Below, piece after piece: positions 13,001-25,800 of a stretch of 64,000 nt of DNA. Each line of letters begins with the position of its first letter. Position 1 is the stretch's first letter. This DNA comes from Trochalopteron elliotii (taxonomy: Eukaryota > Chordata > Aves > Passeriformes > Leiothrichidae), in assembly GCA_024734555.1 (NCBI GenBank), contig JANPWX010000080.1, positions 4,610,164-4,674,163 of the forward strand, in the 5' to 3' direction. The notes under the pieces are model-generated. The model did no database searches. It worked only from the letters and a program-made list of their open reading frames with translations, and was not told where the DNA came from. A program made the translations under genes and the position numbers.

Positions 13001-16000
13001 TGGCAAAGTGAAGGGCAGCTGCCCTCTGTGACACCTTTCAGTGCTGCAGCAACAGACTACAAAAGTTTCTGTTTGAAAATCCTGGTAAGAACCAATTCAA
13101 TGAACAGCAGAAATAAATGAAGCTTATGAGGAAACATAATATTAGTCAATGGCCAGGCACAAGGTTCTCTCCAGCTTCTGGTCACAGACAAATTCTTATT
13201 TCAATTTTCTGTTCTGCTTCCTCAATACAGTAATAATCTTATCACTCCATTTACTCTTCACAGCTGGCCTGCAATTCTTGGTTGGTTTTCTGCTGCAATT
13301 TAACCTGCTGGTATGTGGCTGGGATATTTACTAGAAATCAGAATGTGCCATTTACAGAATACAGTGCTGTAACTTCAGGGCTGCTGTACTGTTTATAGTC
13401 AGGCATACTTACCTTTGAGGACTACTTTTTTCATTTGTGAGGCACATTAAGGGAGGCAATATTTAGGAAAAAGGGCTCTGGTGGGATCAATGCCTGAGTG
13501 TGCTTGTTTTACTCTCCTCAGCAGAAACTTCTCTTACCCTAGCAATGAATCTGTTATGCTCTGCTGTTGGTATTCTTCTGACCATCATGTAGTGGGATTG
13601 GAAATCCTCTCTTTCCACATAACTGCAGGCCAGTTAGAGATGATTACTTTGTCTTTCCCATTCAAAAGCCAAAAAAGTATAAATTAGTTTCAGATTGCTG
13701 GTTGATACCTGTCTGATGCATCAGATGGAGTTGTGAGGGCTCATTGACATCTTTTTTTCCTGAATAGTCTGGAGAAAGGATTTAGAATTACTTAAATTTA
13801 ACAAAGAGGAGAGGCAAGAGCTTTTTTTTTTTTTGCTCCTTTTGTCCTCCTTTGAAAGAGAAGTTCTAACAGAGCCAGAACTGGATTTAGAAGAGGGATT
13901 ACTGGCAATCCCAGGTAATGGATAGAGGGTGCAGGGAAGGCACCTGCTCACTATGATGCTCACTTCCAGATGAGTCCCAAGTCTGACATGTTTATGGCCC
14001 AATTACACCACATTTATACAGCTCTTGTTCCTTGTCTGTGTAACACAATGGCAGTGCAGTGCCTATATTGAGAAAGCACAGTCCATTAGGGCCAGATTCA
14101 AACACTCTGAAGAGTGATATTACACAACAAAGAGTACAGATCTCATGAACTGGAGCAGTCATTGCAGCAGGGAATACTTCCAGCCTAATGTTCCTCTGAA
14201 CATGATATATCTCTTTATCCTGTGCTTGAACATAGACATTTGATGCTGAATCATTCATTTTGGCATAAAAGCTTAATTGTGTACATTGATTACAAAAATC
14301 CACATAGTTTAACTGGGTGAGAACTGTAAGGTATAGGCCTGGTCAAGTTTCAGGTCATAATGCACTCATTAATGGACAAAGTTAATGAAAAAGTCCACTA
14401 TAGCTGCATATTTCCATATTTTTTCACTACAGCTTTACCTTTATAAAGTCAGAAGGCAGTGGTCATCATAAAATTATGTAATTATACAAATTGCTACATG
14501 ATATGGCTTTGTAGTCATTGTATTCCTACATGTTTAACTAAGTGCTACCTATATGAACTACAGTTTAAAATACACATAATCTGAGCAGTAGATTTCAAAA
14601 TCTATTGATAAAATTCCTGATCCACCTACAGTCAACAAAAAAAGACAGTTGGCTTCCATGGGAAAAAAGAGTAATTCTTTTCCTCTAACAGAGGTTCAGG
14701 CTCTTCACAGAGCTGAATGTCTTGTGTTCAGTGCACGGTGTCAGTAGAGGCTGTAAGAGTTGGGCAGAACAGGACCCTGAGAGTGACTACAACATGACTT
14801 CTTCCAGTGCTGTCATAAGATTATTTATTTTAATCTGTAAAATCTTTTAAAAATTGTTGATGTCATATATTATGAATAAAATAAAATCTATGTCTAGGCA
14901 GCATTACAACTTAATAGCTCTGTAGGATGTAAAAATCTATGCCTCACAGTTTTCTTGAGTGAATCAACCTGCCTACTGAATGAAGTTGCTATAGCATTGA
15001 ATGTTGGGGTGTTTTGTAATGTCTGAAGAGATCTAGTTCCAAACTGTTTAGATTTAAATATAATATTTTAAGTCTAAGAGAAATGGGCCACTGAAAACAT
15101 GTCTTCTCTTAAAGACACAAAATAGACATAAAGTTATTTAGTACCATAGGAGGAAAGACTTCAACAACTTTCATAAAGTTGTAAGAATTTAAATACTCTG
15201 TAAAATTTTAATAGAGACTAATTTTAGGTATAAACATTATGATTTGATTTGTTAATTTTCCGGTTTACAGATCAGGTAAAATGCAGGGTTGAACAAAATT
15301 GTAAAGACTTTTGAAAAACATTTGCAATTTCATTTGACAAATTCATTCCTGCAAAGCCAGCTTTCAACAAAATTCATGCAGTGAGGCCTCTGCACCAGAA
15401 TTAGGTGGACATTTTTCTCCATTTGTTTGCAAATCAGTTGCCATTCAAGGAGAGACCTAATTTCAATTGCAACATTTTTTCTTTTATATGTTAACATGGC
15501 TTACATTAATTTCAAGTATTTCACTGCTGTGTCCATTCAGCACTTGCTATTCAGCCAGAGGCTTAAAAGGACACCCAAGGTCTCAAGAACATCTCTGAGG
15601 TGCAGACTCCACTCTCACAGTAGATAGTTTTAAGCTGAGACAAGGCTTTGCTATACCCAGGGGCCTGTGGTTCAAACACTCTCCTGTTTGCTCAACTAAT
15701 GAGGTCAAAACACTTTTATCAGTAATGAAATGATTATTTCGTGTTTAACTTGCCTCTAAAACAATGCACCACAAATGATGCAATCAAAACTAATATAACT
15801 ATCCATTTTATTAACACTGAAGTCTCCAGCACAGGATTCATGAAATAAAGTGAAATATACAGAAACATTATTAGCAGAAGATGTAGGTCACGCTACAGGG
15901 TTGTTCTGGAGAAAGATTAATGAGCAGTTCGATTCTGATACCTAGGTATATAAAGATCACTGGAGAGCTTCTGTCTGCCTCAATCCCAGAGTCTGCCTAG

Positions 16001-16739
16001 TTTTTAAATGATTAGTTGGCAACCATTCTTTGTTCTGATACAAATTCAATGGACTAAACCCACAGTTGTACCATAGCTGAGCTGGGTACATTCAAGAAGA
16101 ATGTGAGGAGACAGAAGCTTCTTTAATCCACTCCTGCTTCCTGGTTGCGTAGTCTGAACTAGACCAGCAACTTCTCTGTGTTGTGGGGGCTTGCAATGGC
16201 TCCCCAGCCTGCTGCCTTAATGGAAATGGCTCCATGGAAAAGTTCCAGAGTTTGCCTTTGCCCTCACCCAGTTAGGCCACTGAGGCAAGCACAGTTATAC
16301 GGAGCAGTCCTGCTCTGTCTGAACAAGCTGGAAAGTGTCCTCATACCTATCCCCTGCTAAACACTGATGCACTGTTTGGGTCAGGGCTGTCCTAGAAATC
16401 CCTGGTCCTGGGTTCCCATATTTTGCAATGCAATACAAATATCCAACTACAACAGAAATTGTGGCTTTTTTAAGCTCTGGCCTTTCAGGGCAAAAGTGGG
16501 AAACAGGAAGGACAACAATGCTAGGGATGAAGCCTGGAAGCCTGGAGAGGCAGAGGTGAGCACTTGCAGTGATAGTGGACAAAGACTACAAAGGCCAATA
16601 ATAGTAAACATTGCTATATTGAATTTTGCTTAAAATGCTAAGAATTTATAGTTTATAAACTACCATTTTTGATAGTAATCTTAATAAAGTAATATCCACT
16701 CTTTCTATATGTGTCACTTACGTCTAAACTAGCAGATAT
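10093..16739. other. Non-coding AT-rich DNA, no gene seen
   Basis: No supported gene. A T13 run lies at 13822-13834. An acceptor-like TTTTTTGTCTTCTTAG ends at 12841 and is followed by an open frame to 13011, but it has no partner signal. Local patches at 11560-11700 and 16100-16600 are slightly richer in GC and have no recognised origin. Confidence 0.65.
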
Positions 16740-17330
16740 TTTCTGATGAATGCAGTTTCCATAGACCCAGAGACTAAAGAGATTAGAACGAAGATCTTAT
16801 CAGACACTCTACAATAAAGGTACGTATTGTATGTAAGTTCAAAAGATTGACATCATGCACAACACGAATACACAACTCTGCGATATGAAGTGGAGGCAGG
16901 TAGGCAGCAGTGGCAATGAAGAATGATGCACCAGCACAACTCTTAAAGCAGAGACCTCTTTGGAAGTGATTTTCTTTCAACATCCTCGTCAGAAGCTGGC
17001 ATGAGTGTCTGGTGAGCTCTCTGAGCACAGCTATCGAGCGCACTTCTCGTCATTTTCATCCGAGCTGCAACGTGACTCCAGGGCACATCCCTTTTATTAT
17101 GCCTGGATCCTTTGCTGGGTTTCATGGCTGCAGCCTTCCCTTAAGTGTGAATGATTTGCCTCTTGTTCTCCTGTGAGCAAACCGGAGTAGACTCAGAGGC
17201 TTGCTCACTTTACCAGTCATTATGCAATTTCCACTCCGCTGTAAAGAAGGATTTTGTGAAAAGATATGGAGCAAGCACAGTTCTGAACACACTTCTTTCA
17301 GTAGTTCATATGATAAAGTCATTGTCATTG
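16740..17330. other. CpG-retaining block of unknown function
   Basis: About a dozen CpG dinucleotides lie between 16785 and 17240, whereas neighbouring kilobases have almost none. I recognise no transposon. On the minus strand an ATG at 17125-17123, in a fair context (G at -3), opens a 60-codon frame to 16943 that is rich in K, R and S. It contains KGSRHNKRDVPW and ends KSLPKRSLL. I know no family for it. The block could be a conserved regulatory element, an exon or first exon on the minus strand, or a decayed insertion that was once CpG-rich. The CpG excess is seen; the interpretation is open. Confidence 0.3.
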
Positions 17331-17634
17331 AACAGTCCCAGATAATAACAGAGTTTATTAATCATTATAATATATTAATCATATATTTAAATTTCATGGG
17401 ACATTAAACAAAAAGCCACTCTGCATGAAACAGGCTTTTCAAAAATACTTCAGGGCATATGCAAGCCTCGGTGGAAAAAAAATCGTTTCTGTTCAGATTC
17501 TGCAGTTCAATGTACTATTTAATTGAATCAGTCAGTCAGAAATACCTTTCTTTAGACCCTTTGATCTCCTAGGGCAATACTTTGCCATATTAATTTGCCT
17601 GTTAACCAAAATCCAACACGTCATAAACTCCAAA
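17331..17634. other. Short AT-rich non-coding spacer
   Basis: AT-rich sequence with TTAATCAT-like repeats around 17357-17383 leads into the CR1 fragment. Nothing gene-like is visible. Confidence 0.6.
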
Positions 17635-18070
17635 ATAAGTACTTAAAAAATCACATTGATCCTTAAATTCTCCTTAAATCGGAATATGTTGCTCAGGCAC
17701 TGCTCAGATCAGTTTTGAATATCTGTCATGATGGAGATTCCACAGCCCCTCTGGATTCCTTATTGTAAAATAATTTCATCTTTGTATGAGATTGGAATTT
17801 CCTGTGTTCCAACAGGTCTGTTGCCTCTGTCATGCATTTCCAACAAGCCTCTGTCCTGTCTTCTGTATCCCCTGCCATCAGGTACTCAAACACAGGTGTC
17901 AGACCCCTCTTTAATGCTCCTTTTCTACCACTGAACCAGCACTGCAACCCTTGCTTGGAACCACTCCAGTCCATCAATACCTAAAGTGGACAGGAAAGAC
18001 CAAAACCAGACAGAGTAGTCTTAGGAATCTCACAAATGCTGAAAGGATAGCTAAGGCTAGTACAGAGCTA
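17635..18070 (-). mobile_element. CR1 LINE, 5'-truncated 3' end
   Basis: Read on the plus strand, the block follows the reverse complement of the avian CR1 3' region: a match to GATGGAGATTCCACA at 17731-17745, then GGAATTTCCTGTGTTCC near 17793, the TTGCCTC...TGTCCTGTC stretch, GCCATCAGGTACTCAAACACA near 17873, and ACCAAAACCAGACA...CTCACAAATGCTGA at 18000-18042. The element's 3' end is therefore at the low-coordinate side, and it lies on the minus strand. The match is imperfect, with many substitutions and small indels, so this is an old insertion. Only the last part of the LINE is present, the usual 5' truncation. The exact ends are uncertain by about 20 bp. Confidence 0.75.
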
Positions 18071-20369
18071 TTGCTATCTGATTTGGGAATGGCTCATACA
18101 TTTCTCCCTGTCTCTGCATCCTGTCACAGAGCTGTGCACTGCATACTAGTCCAAATTGCATTTTTCTCCTTAAGGAGAATTTCATGTTTCACTGACGTTT
18201 CCTCATAGAGCAAGGTAAAGAAAGCACAGAAAACTATTTATAGGTAGAAGCTAGTCCTTTGTCTCTTGTTTTTAACCTGTCCACTGGGCATTTTACAAGC
18301 TTTTCATGCTTTGAAATTAGCTTAACATTATATGAAAAATCTTCAGTCTCTGAAAGGGTCTAGGGATTGAAATGTCTTGCTTAAAAAGCAGTGACAATCT
18401 GAGGACTTTAGACCAGTATAAGTTAAAGCCCATCCCATATAGGCCAGCAGAGCAAACACTGTGCATTAGAGACAAAATTCTCCAAGTCATGCAAAACCTA
18501 GACTTGTAAGATGTAGACTTGCAGTCCTGAAGGTGTTTTGACTATGCCATGGGCATGATGCTCAGATAGCTAAAGCTTCTTGGCAGTGGAACCAGACTTC
18601 AAATCCATGCAGTCTGGAGGTGAAAGCTGCAATCACAAACCTGGTCATATGCTTAGGAAGTCAATGGGTTTACATAATTTCAAGTAGATATCACCGTAAT
18701 TCTTTCTCACATGCCTCTGGCACAGAAATTGGTGTCACCTACACCAGCTTAGTAGGCCAGGCAAAATCAATCTGAATTTTTTAATTTGTTCAGTTCTGAC
18801 CCCCAGAGCTTTTCAACAGCCTCCCATCTGGACACTTTTTCTCTTTGTATGTGACCATGTACTTGTCTTCTGCCATTTTAGAGAAGAGAGCCCAAAAGAC
18901 CTCTATCACAATGATAATGAAACAAGCTGCTTTACTGGGCAGGTTTCTGGTTCCATTTTTGTAGTATTCTAACCATCCATTGACCTCATAGTTTATCCAC
19001 CTGGGCGGCAAATTTTTGTCTCATGAAAAAGCTTAGTGCTCTGCTGCCACTTAGGTGTAACTGTATTTCAAGATCTTGAAGGTTTCAGCTACCAAAATTA
19101 ACTTTTAAATAATTTCATGATGCATTTTAAAAACCTAAGTGACTTTCTGTGGACAAATTTGATAATCAGGACTCCCTTCAAAAGGATTCTGAATTATAGC
19201 AAATAAAGTAAAATGAGATTCCTTTTCATTAAAAGCTAAATTTTTACCTTCCTATCTGATTTCCCTAACGTGAAAATACAATCAAAGTGAACCATTTGCC
19301 TATACAAATTAGTTTTAGCTGACTTTAAGTAAATTAGATAAGGCATAATGTCTGTAACTGGCTATGTCGAGGCAATTTCACTCAATTCCATCAAATTGTA
19401 AGGATTTATTAATATATCTTGATAAACATTATCAAAATTTAATTAAATTTCAATTTTCAGATGAATGTTGACTTTTCAGTCAAGTATTTTATTCAAAATT
19501 CTTTCTGAAATTAAATGTATGGAAAACAATTCTATATACTAACATGCAGCTAGGTACATGTTCAAAACCAGCAGTTCTAGCTTGGCCTCTGAAATTATGC
19601 TTATTGAGCCAGCTTACAGTTTTGCAAGTTCATAATTCACAGACTTACAAATATTTATGCTATTAAAGATGTTTATATGTTTATTAGGTTTTACAAACAC
19701 ATCTAAGGAAGTCCAAACTAATCCTGTGGACTTCAATAGGAAATCCTGTTTATGGACAATGCATGTTTGTCTTTGTGTTCTTATATGTTTAAATTCAAGC
19801 CATGGATAAATTAATTTTCCATTACAAATGATAAATGCCAAAACTTTGATATGTATAAAAAGTACTCTTGGAAAATAAATCTGATTCAGAACTTTGCTGT
19901 TGCATTCCATCCAAAAATGTTCTCTTTGTGAATGCATGAAGGTAAAAAAATGGCATAGATGCCAATTTGGATAAAACCAAAGTAAGTGAATATCTGATTA
20001 TTCAGTTTTGGAAATGCAACCAACCAAGACTGAATTTGTTCCCATAGAATAGTACACTCATTTGTGCAGCAAAAATTCCTGACCTGGACTTGTTCAAATC
20101 AAACCCACCGTCACTAGCAAAATCCTTGGAAGTATTTGAATATTAAATATCAGCAAAACTAATGAGATTTTATATACTATTGCAAAAACTAAAGGAAATA
20201 AAGTATTTGATTACTATATATTGTTAAGGCCTTATCAGTTCTCCTGATTTCATAAGGTATGTCTTCCAAAGAAGCTCTCAACTGAAGTGCATCTTGAATG
20301 AGTTAATAATGAAAGAAATTAAATAAAGGAGCACATATATTTCCCATTTACCCAATCATATGCAGATTG
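18071..20369. other. Non-coding AT-rich DNA between two LINE fragments
   Basis: No gene or recognised repeat. The part at about 19080-19500 is very AT-rich, with several TTAAT/ATTAA motifs, and could hold a conserved non-coding element, but I see nothing decisive. Confidence 0.6.
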
Positions 20370-21580
20370 ATATAAGAGCATAAGAATGTCCATATGGAGT
20401 CAGACCACACCTCTGTCAAAGCTAGGATTCTCTCTTCAGCACTTGCCAGTACCAGATGCCTAATGAAAGTGCATGAGAGCAGGACAAGTAGATAGGGATA
20501 TTATATGCTGGGATACTCTGCAGAATGCTTTCCAGCCATCTGTGACTCAGGTAGTTCCTGAACTGCAGAAATGGTGTCTGCATTTAATTGTCCTAAGCAG
20601 ATTTTCCTGTCATGAATTTGTCTGCAACCATGCAAACTTTTCCATCTGCAATATCTTACAGCAGCAGTGTCACAGCTTAATTGCATGTCCTTTGCAGAAG
20701 CACCTCTTGTTTGTTCTGGACCTGCACCTGCTGATTTTATCTACTGTAACTCATTTTCTTTTTTTTTCTCTAAAGTGAGCAATCGTTTACTAATTCACAT
20801 TCTTCATGCCACTCATGATTTCACTGATCTTTCTACAACCTTTGAGGCTAAGTGCTTCTAGTCTAGGCAGTGTGGTGCACTGCTTTTTTTGCCTAGACAG
20901 AAGCAGTTTCACACCTTTGTTCATCCTTCTCACCTTCCTCCACATTGAGTTCCACTATGTAGTTTCTGAAAGTGGAAAAGGAGGAAAAAAACCCTTAGAC
21001 ACTTAAAAGGTGGATGCTACTTTATTCCATCCTAATATGTTTATGTTTTATCTCTATTCCATTCTAATAATCTCTTATATTTTACTTGAATTTTTACTAC
21101 CTTTTAAAAGGATTAGCCTGATCTTAAAAATATTCACATACATTCTTGTGCATATTCTCATTCCTGAAAGTAACTGTCATTTCAGAAATAGTTATAACCA
21201 GAATTAGGGGTTTCCCCCCTATGCATCAATTTACATTTTTTTACTTTAGTTTTATTTAATTGTTTTTAATATTCTGACCCTTCATGATATTAGAAGCTTC
21301 TGAAGCCTTCCATGGCTGAATCTAACCTTTTCTGTCTTGAATATCTTTAGTGTCAAAAGCAAAGCTGCAATCCCACTATTTCCCTCTTTTACAGACCATT
21401 TATGAACATACTGAACAGCATAAAATTCCACCTGGGAATACCCTGCTCACTCTTTATAAAAACTTAAATTTTAACTAGTTATTTATCTGAGAGTGTACCC
21501 TTGGTAGTTTAATTTCCTTAATAGAGTTTATGAGATGCTGTTTCAAATACCCTTGGGATTTGTTCTGCCTTGTTCAGTTT
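20370..21580 (-). mobile_element. Ancient CR1-L3-like LINE fragment
   Basis: The plus strand follows the reverse complement of the old CR1-L3-type 3' end known from reptiles and birds. It opens with TATAAGAGCATAAGAATG and GGAGTCAGACCAC, then GCCAGTACCAGATGCC near 20444. Farther in come TTCATCCTTCTCACCTTCCT near 20920, ACCATTTATGAACATACTGAACAGC near 21400, and CTGTTTCAAATACCCTTGGGA near 21538. The order of these landmarks is the one I remember for the family. The copy is highly diverged and has no usable reading frame. Because old copies of this family are shared between bird orders, it should be alignable across birds. Its inner end is fuzzy. Confidence 0.65.
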
Positions 21581-22204
21581 CTTGTTAGTGTCTTATAAAG
21601 TATGATAATGCGAGTGTAACACAGAACTGGTGTATTCAGACTTTGCTGAGTGACTGAAGACATTGCCAACTTTGATCCAACTTACAAATTACATGAATGA
21701 GAAAAATTGCAAAGTAGTGGCTTGCTCTTTTCCTTTGTGTAAAAACAAAATGAATATGTTTATGTTAGTCAAATATAAAACCTTGCATTACAAGTTAGTT
21801 TTTAGCTTAACACCTGTCAGAGGGTTACTTGTGATTGCCAAGTCCACAGGCTTGTATTTTGTACACTACGATTGAAAGGAAAATAGGATTCTTCTTTTTT
21901 TTTTTCTTAGCTTGATTGTATATTCTAATTAACCTCTCAATATATGAAATAAAATAGATGAAGCATTTTCTCCATAGATGCACAGATCTAATTTGCTCTG
22001 TGTAGGCAGCATTCAGCTCCAGTGCTGATTTCCCCTGTGAGCTAAAACACAAGTATTGAAATGATTACTCTATGAATGGATTTATAGTGATACAAAAATA
22101 TTAAAAATCTGATTATTAATGAAGTGTATGGTTACATAGATAACTTGCAAAGAGATTAAAATAGACACATGTTTTAAGAGTGTTAGTACTGTAGGTAAAC
22201 TGTG
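21581..22204. other. Non-coding spacer
   Basis: No gene seen. A pyrimidine tract ending in CTTAG lies at about 21891-21910 and looks like a splice acceptor, but no open frame of note follows it. Confidence 0.55.
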
Positions 22205-22840
22205 CAGTCATGCATTTGCATCAGTAAATGTAGAAACCTTATATTTACAGTTTGACAAAGCCAGCCCCTTAAACACAAGTGGGTCAAGATACTTTACATT
22301 TACCTGGAACAACAGAGTTTATATGGGAAGTTGCTTTGGAAATGATTATTTGAAAAGCTATTACGATAAGGTTATAAACTCCAGAACAGGTCAGCCATAT
22401 CAAACCAAAACAATGCTGTCTTCAAGAACTCAGAAAATTCTCAGAGCTCCTATGATTTAGGCCAATAATAGTCACTCTCACCTTGGATGAATCCAGACTC
22501 CATTTATCATGTTTTCAAATGCCTGTCTGTCAGTGCCTCTCACACTTTCAAATGTACAGTCTGCTTGTTTGTATGAAGCTTTCAGCGTGTGATTTGCACC
22601 AGATTTATGTTTAAAGCTTCACCTCTCCATTCATGTGTCAAATCCTAAATTAAGTCTCTCAGTTACTTTGTGGTAACTCGTTGGTGCCGTCACACTGTAC
22701 ATCAGCTAAGAGAGTTTCTCCCTTGTCAGATGTGTCAGCCAGACTTTTTATCCCTTCCACAAACTGCTGCTCTGAAGTCTGTGCACGAGTCCCCAGACAT
22801 GTGCAATACCAGTTTGCCCAGTCTCCCCTCAGAATAGGGA
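22205..22840. promoter_or_regulatory. Possible conserved non-coding element
   Basis: The block has complex, non-repetitive sequence that resembles vertebrate conserved non-coding elements. It includes a perfect POU octamer ATTTGCAT at 22214-22221 and a second octamer-like GATTTGCACC near 22590. It lacks microsatellites and recognisable transposons. Calling it regulatory is inference from texture and motifs only. Confidence 0.2.
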
Positions 22841-25800
22841 GATGCCCAAGCTCCACTGGCATTTTGTCTTTTCTTGAGGAAGTGTTGGATAGGTGCCCAG
22901 ATGGTCTTTTTCATGTATGAATATAAACAGAGCTTATAGGGAGTGAGATAGGAAAGACAAAGTTGATTGTGATGGCAGAAAATCCACTAGAGAAAGTAAA
23001 CCATGTAACTTGTGACTGATGAGGTGTGAATATTTTCACCAGTTATAAATTCAAGTTTGAAAGTTCTAGCATTGAGAGTTTTATCTTAATAAAAATTGAA
23101 TATAATGTATTTACTCTGGATTTACACCAAGGCATGTGAGATGAGAATTTGACTCAGTACTTTTACTCACACATCTAAGACAGGTTATTTCTAATAATTA
23201 ATTTAAATGCTGTGCTTACCATTTTTCCATTTCAGTCCCAGTCTGGCATGTCACAAGGAAGTCACAATTCTCCTGCACTGAATAAATGTTCTGCAGCTGC
23301 CCAGCACAGAGCTGCCACAGAGCAGAGATGGGCAGAACGGCTGGCACTTCCCACCTGCAGAACCCTTAAAACTGGCACTCTCATGAGTTATTCCTCGACA
23401 GAAATTGTAAAGGATAAATTTTAAATTTTAATTAACTGCAGGAACTATAGCAGTGGACTACATTCTGAAAACCTTTTCTTCACAAACCAGAAGACCAACG
23501 TGCATCAGAAGACAAGCAGTAGGCCCTACCATAAAACATTGTTTCTTTTCTTTTCTTTGACTGTTTAATTATTAAAAGCTTGTGAATCTATTTAATATAG
23601 AAGTTATTTAAACCAAAAGTTAATATATTTATACAGTTCAAAAGCCAAAAAAGGGTCATTAGGTGGCCCAGTAACACCAGTAAATGTGGTGCATGAGGCT
23701 GTGGAAGTGTGGTGCACTGGTTTTCTATGCTTGAGAGATATATCCACTTTGTTTCCTGACATAGTGAAGTTGTTAAAGACATACATATTTTGTTGGCTTA
23801 GTAAGACATTCTTGTTTTCTTTCTTTATTTGATCTGGTTTAAAAGTAATGCTATATTGAATGTGTAGATATCATTGATATTTTTTAATCTGAGAAACTTT
23901 TGATAAGAAATACAAATTTACGTTGAAAGAATTAGAATAACGGATAGGCTGATTGATGCTCCTAGTGTTACAGTCATACATAATTTTTCCTGTCAGAGTG
24001 TTGGCTTTTGCCATCCAGATAACTTAATGCAGATTAAGCCTTTCAGTACATTTCTGAATTTAAGAGCCCCACGTCTGTAGTCACGTGAGAAACATCTTTC
24101 ATTTATCAACAGAAAGTACAGTTAAATCCTTGCAGTATTACCAAAAAGCCTGCTAATATAAAATTAAGGTTTCAAAAACTGGAAGCCCCAGTTGTTAATG
24201 CAAACTTGATTATTCACTATAAGTATCTCAAGATCTTAGAGGACCTGGGTTTCAATTTGATTTGATTTGTTGCCACTGAAATCCTGTGACATTCATTGAT
24301 ACTTCAGTGACTACTTTTGATTCAGATAAGAATTTTCAATTTGTTCTAAGAAAATTAAAAAAAAAATCATAGTTTCAGAAATGAGAGGCATGGAACACAT
24401 GCCTAATGGAATCGATTTTTATGTACACAGGAAGATTTAGTCTTTCCAAACCTAATGTGACTTGGGCTTAAAACTCAGAGGAGTAAATGAAAAATGATTA
24501 AGGGAAGAGTAAATGAAGTAGAAATGTTGAATAAGATTAGGCAAACAAAATCTAACAGATATATGTTATAACCACTCAGTTAAAGAAGGAAATGGAACTG
24601 GATTCACATGCTTCATCCCTCATGCTGCTTTGGTATCCCTTATTATTTTTCTCAAATATTTGGTTTAGTTTTCTTTGTCATCTCTGCTGATAAACAGCAT
24701 TCTTGTACTCCTTATACAATCTTTGGTTTTACACATATGGTGAGAAGTTGTCACATTTGATTACTGGCAAATGAAAGGCATGTTATATGGTTTTAGTGCT
24801 ACTTTCCCCTTATCGATTCTAGCACACCGTCCATGGCATTTAGAGAGAAAATAATTCTGAAAAGTGTTGGTAAGCTTGTACTGTCCTATAGCTAAATTGC
24901 TTGGCAGAAAGAACCTCATATACCAGCTTTCCTCCTATAATCTCCATTTATTTGTTTCTGATATGTCTGCTTCTAGTTCAAATAACTGCACAGTCTTGTA
25001 AAATGGAAGTAAATGTCATACCTAAATGCACTGTTAGTACATTAAATCCTCATTTTAGAAGGGTCCTTAAGCACACCTGTACGTCTGAAATAATTTTTTC
25101 TATACCTTTACCTTGAAAAGACCATGAACATCTTGAATATACAAGGTTTCCCAATGTAGTAAAAACACACTGCTCCACATATAATTAGTGAACTGAAATG
25201 TGTGCAACTTGGTTACCCTAAAAGCAAATACAGTGACAATAGCAACAAGAGAGACAGTGTTCCCTTTTGCTTCCAATGCATCAGACACAGCTGGGATGAA
25301 CTGCTTCATAAAGTGAGGTAAAGCACAGTAAGGATTGTCTCCTGGAGATGCAGGGCTGGCCTCCTGCAGCAAAACCAGCAGAGCTGCCAACAGCAGTGTG
25401 GCCCTGCCAGAGGGACAGGCAGGGCACAGGGCAGAAACCAAGGGCTGCTGCCACCACCTGGGTCACCCCTCATGTCCCCAGCCCTGTGCCCAGCCAGCAC
25501 AGCTGTGGTGGCGACTGGGAAGAATTGGACTATTTACAACATCCAGCAGTTTCCTTTCCATCTAGGACACTAAATATTTTTCCTTTGGTAATCCTAGATA
25601 TGCATTTTGCTTGGAATTAAAAGGTATAAAATCCAGTTTAACACGAAAGTTTGAGAAAACAACTTTTGACTGAACCTGTAGTTCCAAACAAAGAGCTGTT
25701 CAAGATTTTTTGCTACATTTTTATATTATTTCAGATTTTTCCTGTTTTATACATACATAGTCCTCAAAAATAATCCTTGAAATGCATTTTTTTAGCCAGA

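Noticed and set aside
12842..13011. Open frame after an acceptor-like TTTTTTGTCTTCTTAG
   Set aside because: No donor, no nearby poly(A) signal and no recognisable peptide; such combinations are frequent by chance in AT-rich DNA.
15925..15940. GTTCGATTC, like a tRNA T-loop
   Set aside because: No matching A-box, acceptor stem or anticodon arm at the required spacing.
16783..17043. 86-codon minus-strand frame in the CpG-retaining block
   Set aside because: It begins at GTG and overlaps a different ATG-started frame. There is no reason to prefer it as a gene.
25100..25441. 113-codon minus-strand frame that looks like a secreted protein with a signal peptide
   Set aside because: It begins at TTG, not ATG, lies in a GC-rich patch where long frames arise by composition, and matches no family I know.
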